This document shows, piece by piece, positions 49,377-58,900 of a DNA stretch of 64,000 nt. A model generated the notes under the pieces. The model was not told the DNA's origin. It searched no databases and worked only from the letters and a program-made list of their open reading frames with translations. Numbering within the stretch: position 1 is the first letter of the stretch; each line of letters starts with the position of its first letter. This DNA is from Cinnamomum chago (lineage: Eukaryota > Streptophyta > Magnoliopsida > Laurales > Lauraceae). The position numbers and the translations under genes were made by a program. The stretch lies in the NCBI GenBank assembly GCA_038049695.1, contig CP142453.1, forward strand, positions 124,037,001 through 124,101,000. The letters are read 5' to 3'.

Positions 49377-51769
49377 AAAATCAGATTTATAGTTGAGAGC
49401 ATCCTGGGCAAGGGGGTTGTCAAGCAAATGGTGTTGGGAGCATCCTGGGCAAGGGGGTTGTCAAGCAAATGGTGTTGGGAGCATCCTGGGCAAGGGGGTT
49501 GTCAAGCAAATGGTGTTGAGATTCCAAAGCTCGAGCAACACTGGCAGAAGATTATTGCCAGCAACAACCAGAAAAGAGGTTGACCGAACAAAAGACATCC
49601 ATTTAAGCTCTTCAGCGTCTAGAACTAATAGGCTGACAAAAAATAACCACCCTAAACAAATTTAGGAAACAACTTAAATACTAAAACACAAGATTCGTAA
49701 GAAGCCAGTCCATTGATAGCCCAGTGGTGACTGGTGAGGCATCTCCCTCTTTGCAAAAACAAGTAGGGACCAATCACTAGCTCCGTTGGTGGGGGGATGG
49801 GGTTTATTAGGGCATGGAAAAGAAAAGAAATACTAAACTAGATGCTTTAAGCAGTTATGATAGGGACAGGGGTTTTGAACACCAAATCGAAGATTCCAAA
49901 TTATGATTAGAGTATTAGACCACAAGTGTTTGTTCAAGGTAAAGCTCACACACGGGTACCAGGGCCAGTGGACAGTAATCCAGTTGGGGCTCATGACCTT
50001 CATGGAACCATATTCCAAATCAAATCTCATAGAATCATGAAAAGAAACATTCCAATTAAGAAAAGAATCTTACTCCTTTTTTTAATAAAACTATTTTCAT
50101 TTGGTTTGTTTAAATTTAAGATGATTTAAGATTCTTGTTCACAGAAGTATGTAGGTTCTTGAAGTGATAAAGATTTAGTTTCCTTCTACCAGTCAATGAT
50201 TTTAAGATTAAACAATGATTTCTATATCATTTCTTTAACTGGAGGTTGTTAAGACATGAATCATGAGCCATTCAGTTTTGGGAGAAGGAATTGTTTAGGT
50301 TTTCTGTGGAAAATCCTCTCGAGATTCATCAAAATTCCCCTTCGCACAAACGGTTTCATCAAATCCAGCACCCTATATAGCTTTGTGAGATTGTGTTTGA
50401 CTCAATCAGTAAGGAACCACAGTTCCTCACAGGGTCTGGCTGCTGATTCATCTTCTTGGATTTGTTTTCCTTAACATCTACTCAGGTTAGTGCAATATCT
50501 CTCTTATTTGATCCGTTGATTATTTGGTTGCAAATACAATTCATGTGAAAGTCTGTAAAATATCCAAATGTTAATTAGATTTAATTTTGGTGGACTGTCC
50601 GTCCGCAGTCCTACGAAGCCTAGCCATCCGATTAGGCTGTCTTTCCCTAAGGACGCCAATTAACCACAGAATTGATAGCATGCCACCCAATTGAGGCTTG
50701 ACAGCCAACTTTGAATACAACAGCAGTTGGACTTATCCCAGGCTAAAATCCATGTTAGTTGAGTAAGGTTACTGTCTGCTTTTATTGTCCAGGTAACGGT
50801 TTGGAATTTTGAAAACGAACTACAAGTTGGGTAAAAGCAGCCATACATTAGTTCTTTGATTCCTTTAACAAATAAGATAGCAGATTCCTTGCTGTATTCT
50901 TTAAGACCTCATCATTCACACAGACAACTGTACTGAATACACACATGTCCGAGTAACTGGCTGGTTGTGTGCTTTTGCAAAGACATTTTGATGCCAAATT
51001 GAAACTGCTGCTTAACATGTCAAAAAAACCTGCTCCTTAAGATATTGCTAATTCATGTAGGGTAAAAGCTGCATCAATTTGGTGTTAGTGATTATTGTGT
51101 TTGGGTTAGATTGGTCCACATCAACCAAGACTAAATCTGATTCTGATCTGGAGCAACCCAATTTGTGATCAATCTGGATCAACCCCTTTATATGCATAAA
51201 CAACCACATTTTACTCAGTTTCTGGTCACTGATAAAGGCAGAACCCAAATGATCCTTTTAATGAAGTTACCTGTGGTTTAGACAAATTAGAGTTTGTTTT
51301 CTTCTGAAATCCACTGTCCATTCCAAAATCTGCAAAGAAGCTTGAAGACTTTGGTGGCAGAACATGACCAATTACTTGCACCCCTCCAGAACTGGTTTCA
51401 GCAGATTGAACATTCTCTACATATTCAAAGCGAGAAGGGAATGTTGGGCCCGATGTTGCAGTGGCATTAGCTGTCAAGGTGACGATAGGAGCTGGTTCTT
51501 CTGGCTTCTGGTCATATAGACTCTCATTTGACTGCATTCAATAAAAATATGATTGTAGATCAAGTATATTACTGTATTACACTTCATTATTTAACATTTA
51601 TAAAGATTGTGAAAATTGCCCCACAACCTCCTTAATTGGAGGCAGCCCAAAGGTTGAGTTGGAATGGGTTGAAAAGAAGGCTAAAGCCGACAGCGAATTC
51701 AGCACAGATGAGTGTTTGGTGTGGTTGTGGGTGATAAAGGTAGTGAGATCCCAGGTGGCCCCACATGGG

Positions 51770-51850
<81 letters not shown>

Positions 51851-52889
51851 GTACGAAGCACCTCATGGGACCCACTTTGATCCACACAAATCACAAAAGT
51901 ACATTGGGATTGGAGCATCTAATTGTTGTAAAAAAAAAAAGGGCATGATCAGATGATCCTATCCATCCATTAAAGGACTCTAATTTAAAAAACGATAAGT
52001 GCTTATAAAACCATTAAACATTTGGGCCCTTGGATGTCTAGGCCATCACATTATGCCAATTTTTTCACAATCCCAATGCAAACCAAGATCTTTGAAAACC
52101 ACCCTACTATTGTGATTGCCATACAGCCAACCAACTCATTTTACCCTTGCAGAGCCCACCTTGGGTAAATCCGCCCATACATACTTCATCATCCTCAATA
52201 TAAGAATTAGCCAAAATTCCATTACACCCAGAGTAATGTGAACTATTGGATTTATTATTATAAGCAAGGTTATAAATATACAGTTCACGGAACATCAATC
52301 CAATAGTGCATATCACTGCGATTGGAGTGAAATTTGGGCAAATTTCACAACAGTGCAGACAGTTTGCAGTCAAATTTTCCTCTTTTTCAAGTGTTGCTAC
52401 TGTGACAAGCACCTACCAGAAACAAATGTGACAAATTGGTCAAGGAAGATATCTTGCATGAAGTGGACACCACCAGAAGGGATGACTGTAGGTTAGCCAT
52501 ATGCCAAAAGAAGGATCCATTGGGCAATGGGCATTGCCAGCCATATGATCTAAGGTGGTGATTTGTGATTGCGAGCTGCCAGGTGATACATCTATGTCCC
52601 TTCCTTAGAACGGTTGTAGAAGTACAATGTATCTGATTTTTTGTATATGGTTAGTTGACAAATGCCCTCTGTTCCTTGACAGATTCATTACTTACGTTCG
52701 TCTCCGACAGGGATTATCACGCAAGATTTTCTTATCAGTTTAAAACAATTTCATTTTGCTTCCTGAAAACTCTTCATAGAACAAGAGCCCATGGCACAGT
52801 TACAAGGTGGTCATTGTCACAACCATAAGTTTGCTGGCTCAAGTTGCATTGCCAACAAGGGCACACGTGTTTTTGTGTGTGTGTGTATG

Positions 52890-52941
<52 letters not shown>

Positions 52942-55900
52942 CATCGACCAAAGAAAAGCATTTGATACTTAAAAAGTACAGACAAAGAGAGAGCTTCATC
53001 GACCAAAGAAAAGCATTTGATACTTAAAAAGTACAGACAAAGAGAGAGCTTCATCGACCAAAGAAAAGCATTTAATACTTAAAAAGTACAGACAAAAACA
53101 TGCATCAAACAAAACGTGCATCTAACCTTTGTAGTAAGCTTTCTGGCACCAAGCCCTCCAGTCTTATTTCCAATCTTCTTCCCACCGAGCGGTTTTTTTA
53201 CTGAACTAGTAACTGAGAGAGAAGTAGCTTTAGGCAAAGGAGCAATTTCAGGAGTTTCATGCTTTTCATTTGTATTTTCTTTGGTTGCATCAGCAATCTT
53301 CATATCTGGAAGCCCATTAGCTGTAGGTGCTGACTGAGAGGCAATGGGTGATGAGGGCAAAGCAGCCTCTTCTGCCAAGCTTTTAGAAACTTCTTTTGAA
53401 AGTAATTGTTTATATAAGTCAGCAGCTCTTGATGTGTATTTTGCCTCAATTTTGCCTCCATCTGTCCAGCCATGCTGCTTGAAGAAAACTTGTGCACGGT
53501 TGTTTCCCCCAAAGATCATCATCTTCAGCTGCTCCGGATTCCATGAATCTAGAGTTGTAGACCTAGTTGACAAATAAATAAATTATGTAACCGTAGTTTG
53601 GACCACAGGGGGGGGGACAATGGTTTTCCTTATAGCTGTCCGAATCCTATCATTTGTACTGAATCCTAAGAAAAAGATTTGTATCTATACAAACAATTCC
53701 ATTTATAGGTGAATCATAGGATTCGGGTGTGAACTTTACTATTTGATACTTGCTTCTTTGAGTCTTATGATTCAAGCAATTCAGCTGAGCGGGAATAGCC
53801 ATCGCCAAGAGGTTAATATTAGTGATATTTTTTTACTTTTTTTCTTTCTTTTTTTAGGATAAATATTTTTAAAAGGTCATTGAGTGGTCAACAGAACCTC
53901 TTGATAATTTTTTTGCAATTCCATGGAGGCCTTAAGAGTTAAATAAGGAATAAGCATGTGACTCAAGTGTTCAATTGAACAAATGGATTCTTTTTCCTGT
54001 ATTGATTTGAATTTTTCTTTTTCTTTTTTTCTTGATGGTTTTATTTTATTTTATTTTAGGAGACATTCTAACCATGTAAAGTTGATGATTTGGATTTTTT
54101 TTTTATTTAAAAAGGAAAAAAAAAACTATTGCAGCAAGTTTATTTTTCCTATTAACATTGATATCTTATGCATTATTATTTAACTATTCATACAATATTA
54201 TTTATGATATATTAATATATGTCAACAATATTTTCTTCTTTTTTTTTGCGGAAAGAAGGATTTATATTAAGAAAAGGAACCATAAATATATGTCAACAAT
54301 GTTGTTCAGAGGTTTGTACCATAGCATTATCTGTCATTATATTCATGCTGCCATGTACTAATTATGAATAACTACTTTTTCTTTTTCCAGCAGAATAAAG
54401 GCAGTGGTTTTGCAAGAAGATGGGATGGGAAAGAGAATCCCAAGATTCCCGATATGATTCAATTCATTTCATCCCCTTGAATTTGCAACACGATTTTGAT
54501 AATTAGAACAATAGTTTTCCTTTCTTTGTTAGAAGATGGATTTTCCACGAAAATATATCCAAGATCTACCACCACTGAAACCCATAGACAAATACTAGAT
54601 AATTTTTTTTGGCTAAGCAATAAATGACATAAAATTCATGCAACTCAGTTAACAAAAATACTGAACGGCATTGAACCCAAAGGGATCGTTTCGTTTGTTT
54701 GCACGCATATACATACGTCAGTGCAAGTTCATGTGTAACTGTTACACATCGTTTTGTCTGCAGCATTTATGCATCACATGGGTAAATCATGGTGTGAAAA
54801 TATCATGACTTTAAGCCCAAAATTTATGCATCTCAGACCCTAGTAAATGATTACGCACAATGTTGTTCACAGGCAGGTGCGACAATAACGTGGATGTGAT
54901 TTAGGGTTGTCCGGTTTTTTTCAAACTTTTCAAATCCTTTGGGCCTCTAAATCAAGATCCGAACTGATCATCCTCTTTAGAAGGGCAAAAATGGCTAAGG
55001 GATCAAATTTAATGACTTGATTCACCATGGATTTTAGAATTTGTGAAAAACGGCATATCGTTGGATTGATCTGGTGAAGCTGACATGATTTTCATGTCTC
55101 ATGTATGCCCGTCCTTCTTTTTTTTTTTTTTTTTCAAATTTCTCAATCATGCGAGCCCTTTTAAAACTATCGCGATTGGTCTACACCAAGGCTCAGCGTT
55201 AAGTCCGTACTTGTTTACCTTAGTTATGGATGAGATTACAAGACATATTCAGGATAAGGTACCGTGGTGTATGCTATTTGTAGATGATATTGTTTTAGTG
55301 GATGAGACGAGAGAAGGAATGAATGCTAAGCTAGAATTGTGGCGGAAAACATTAGAAACAAAAGGGGTTTAGGCTTAAGTCGATGCAAGACGGAATATAT
55401 GGAATGCAAGTTTAGTCAAAGTAGGACACCGGGTAACTTAGAAGTAAGTTTGGGCACACAAAATATTGTAGACAAATAAAACTTTAGGTACCTTGGATCT
55501 ATGGTGCAACAAGATGGAGAGATTGATACTGATGTAAGTCACAGGATTCAGGCCGGGTGGACCAAATGGAGGAGTGCTTCGGGGGTCTTGTGTGATCGGA
55601 AAGTCCCCCTCAAGGTTAAAGGAAAGTATTATAAGGTGGCGGTACGTCCAGCGTTGTTATATGGATCAGAGTGTTGGGCAGTAAAGCATAATCATGTTAA
55701 GAAGATGGAAGTTGCGGAGATGAGAATGCTAAGATGGATGTGCAGGATCACAAGGAGAGATAGGATTATGAATGAGGAGATTAAGGGCAAAGTAGGAATA
55801 ACACCGATTAAAGATAAAATGAGAGAAAATCGACTGAGATGGTTCGGCCATGTTAGAAGGCGCCCAACGGAGGCACCCGTTAAAAGGTGTGAAAGCATGG

Positions 55901-58900
55901 AGATTGCCAGGAGTAGGAGAGGGAGAGGGAGACCCAAGAGAAGTTGGAAAGAAACTATTAAACATGACCTTACCTACATGGATCTAACGGAGGACATGGC
56001 CCTAAACAGATTTGATTGGCGTCGTCAAATCCATATAGCCGACCCCACCTACTGGGAAAAGGCTTGGTTTGGTTTGGTTTGGTTTATGCGAGCCCTTATA
56101 TTAAGATCCAAACCGTTCATCCTCTTTAGAAGGCCAAAAAAGGGGAGGGGTATTGGGGTTGGGGGTGAACATTCAGATCTTCAGATAACATGGAATTGAG
56201 AAGTTTGTGGAGAAATCCATACCCTTAGATCTGCTTATCTGGACTTTTGTGGGCGCCTACTTCACGATCCAAACCATTCATCTTCTTTGGAAGGCTAGAA
56301 ACAAGTACGGGTTCAAAATTTAGGTATTGATTCATAATGGGTTTTGAGAAATTCATGAAAAACAAGAAACTGGCGGATGTATTCAGAGTCACATGTTAAG
56401 AGATGTGAAAATGACAAACAATGGAATGTGTTTCACATGTGACTCATTTGCATAAGAAAATGAAGCACATCTGCATCATTTATTTAAAAACTGAATGGTA
56501 AGGTAGTAATGGGAGTGACAATTCTATATGGGAGACCTGAGTTCCAAATAGGAGATAGGTTGCACCAAGGATCTTTAAGAACCTATCTTTTTGCCTTGAC
56601 TGTGGAGACCTTAACAGATTTTCTAGATATATATTTCTTAGTGCATGCTATTTTGATTTAATGTCACACTCACTAGAGAGACAACAAGGTAGAAAATGAT
56701 AAGCTATATAACTTTGGATAGAGGCTTTAAAATCGAATGGCACAAAAATGCTTTAAAGTCAAATGGGTTAACAAAAACAATGTGTGGAATACATTTACTG
56801 GATTTGAGAGTAGAGAAAATGAGTTGGTAAATATTGAAATAATGTCACTGTCAAATAGATTTTCGTACTTGAGAGAAACTATTGAGCAAAATGGAAGATT
56901 TGAGTTGGATGTAGTGAAAAAAGGAGCAGTGTTAGGTGGGCAAAGTAGATGGCAGCGAGAGGATTTTTTTTTTTTTTTTTGAATAGTTTGCGAGTGAATT
57001 TTTTTTATTTTTATGCACATTTGTTAAATACCACTTCTAATAAAGGGCATTTTATAGCATGGTAGTAAGACCTACCATGCTATATGATTTTGAAGGTTGA
57101 ATAACAAAGATACAAGAACCAAAACTATTAGAAAAATGGCTCGTGATGTACTGGGGACCAAAGAAAGTAGACATTGAGAAGTGCGTGCTAAGAGGGATGC
57201 GCCTTGTTATAAGAAAGGATAGAATTAGGAATGAGCACATTAGATTTACTAATGAGTTGTACCAACAAAAAGAGAAAAATCAAGGAACGTCATTTGAAAT
57301 GGTTTGGCACATACATTGAAGACGAGAACCAGCTCTTGCAGGACGTGTTGATAGTCACATGTGCAAGGAACTACGAAAATGGGGGGATAGGAAAAACCTA
57401 AAATGGAGTAGCGAGGAATCGCATGATGGATTCCAGAGCTATGAAAGCATGGCTACAAATAGTGTTGAGTGGAGAAGTAAAACTCACAAAGCCAACCCCA
57501 AATAGATGGGACAAGAATTTGATGGTGATAATTTTCTGGTTGACCTACTAAAATGTTCCTCATCTTTTCTTTTTTTTTTTGAAAAAAGTTGACTTTTCAT
57601 TGCACAAAGACTGTACAATATCAAAGGGCTAAAAAAGCCAAAAAAGCCCCTACCAAAAACACAGGGAAGGCTATACAAAAAGATTTGCGACCCAAAAACA
57701 ACGGGCACCAACAAGAGAAAAGGAACTTAAGTAGGGCCAGAAATGAGCAAAGAAGGTTTAAGAACTCCCTCTTTTGCGAGTTTATCTGCCTCCGCATTTG
57801 CCGATCTCAAAATGTGATTGAACGAAACGTTCAAATCACCTAACCACTGAAGCACCTCTTCAATAATGTCTGCCAGATATCACGGAGGTGAAGAAGATCG
57901 AGTCACCCAACTGTATAACACAAGAAGAGTTCCACCTCATCTTTTGTAATTGGGAATCCATCCAACTTGAACATTGTTAGGCTCCATGCAAATCTTTGAC
58001 GCAGTCCAAGAGGGGTTGCTTCAGTCTTCCGCCCACCAAAGGCAAACCCATTAATTCATTGCAGTAGATAAAATCCAAAAACATTTCCATAGTTGTACTC
58101 AACCTACAAATCCCACTCTTTTCAGTTGAGAACCTGATTATAGAATCCTCACTCCACAACACAAATAAGGAGCTTTCCACTGACCCTTACCACAAGGTAA
58201 TTCATCCCAATATATATATATATATAGGGAGATGCTCCTATGAGAGATATGTCTCACCTTGCTATGAGAGATAGGGGTGGGGGCCCTCACATTTAAATTG
58301 TTGGCATTGGATATGGATGTGAGGGCCCCCACCCCTATCTCTCATAGTAAGGTGAGAGATACTCTCATAGGAGCATCTCCCATATATATATATATATATT
58401 TCAATATTTCATCCACCCATACAAAGTTAGTTGCAATTTTACTTAAGCTGGCTTCTTTCAATCTGAACTTTTGTGACAGCAACTCCCCTTCTAGCTTAAT
58501 TCCATCAACATCATCCCAAATCACTAATAGGCCATTTAAAGCTCCCTAAGTAGAAATGAATCTCTCATTCTTGCGGTTTTATACAATGAGTGAAGTTCAC
58601 ATTTTGGCTTAAATCCCAACTTCCCACAATACGGCTTCCACCACCCTATCTTGCACAGATATCACGATTTCACACTGCATTAGTCATATTTGGATCATTT
58701 CATCCATATTGGTTGAAACTAATCAGTTCGATTGGTGTACTGAATTGAACAATCCCTTGTAAAAGAATGGTCTGAAATTTGGGCCTATTTGGCCGAAATT
58801 TTCGTTTTGGTTTTGAATTTATTGATTTTGGTCGCATAGGCCGAAATCCCAATTTTCAGCTGAGTTTAGTGCTGAACTTTTTTTCCCCACTCCAATTTTG

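Noticed and set aside
49397-49519. CRISPR-like direct repeats
   Set aside because: The units are contiguous with no spacers, in plant intron DNA; this is a minisatellite.
51659-51956. ORFs made of Leu-Ser or Arg-Glu repeats
   Set aside because: These are translations of the CT/GA microsatellite, not genes.
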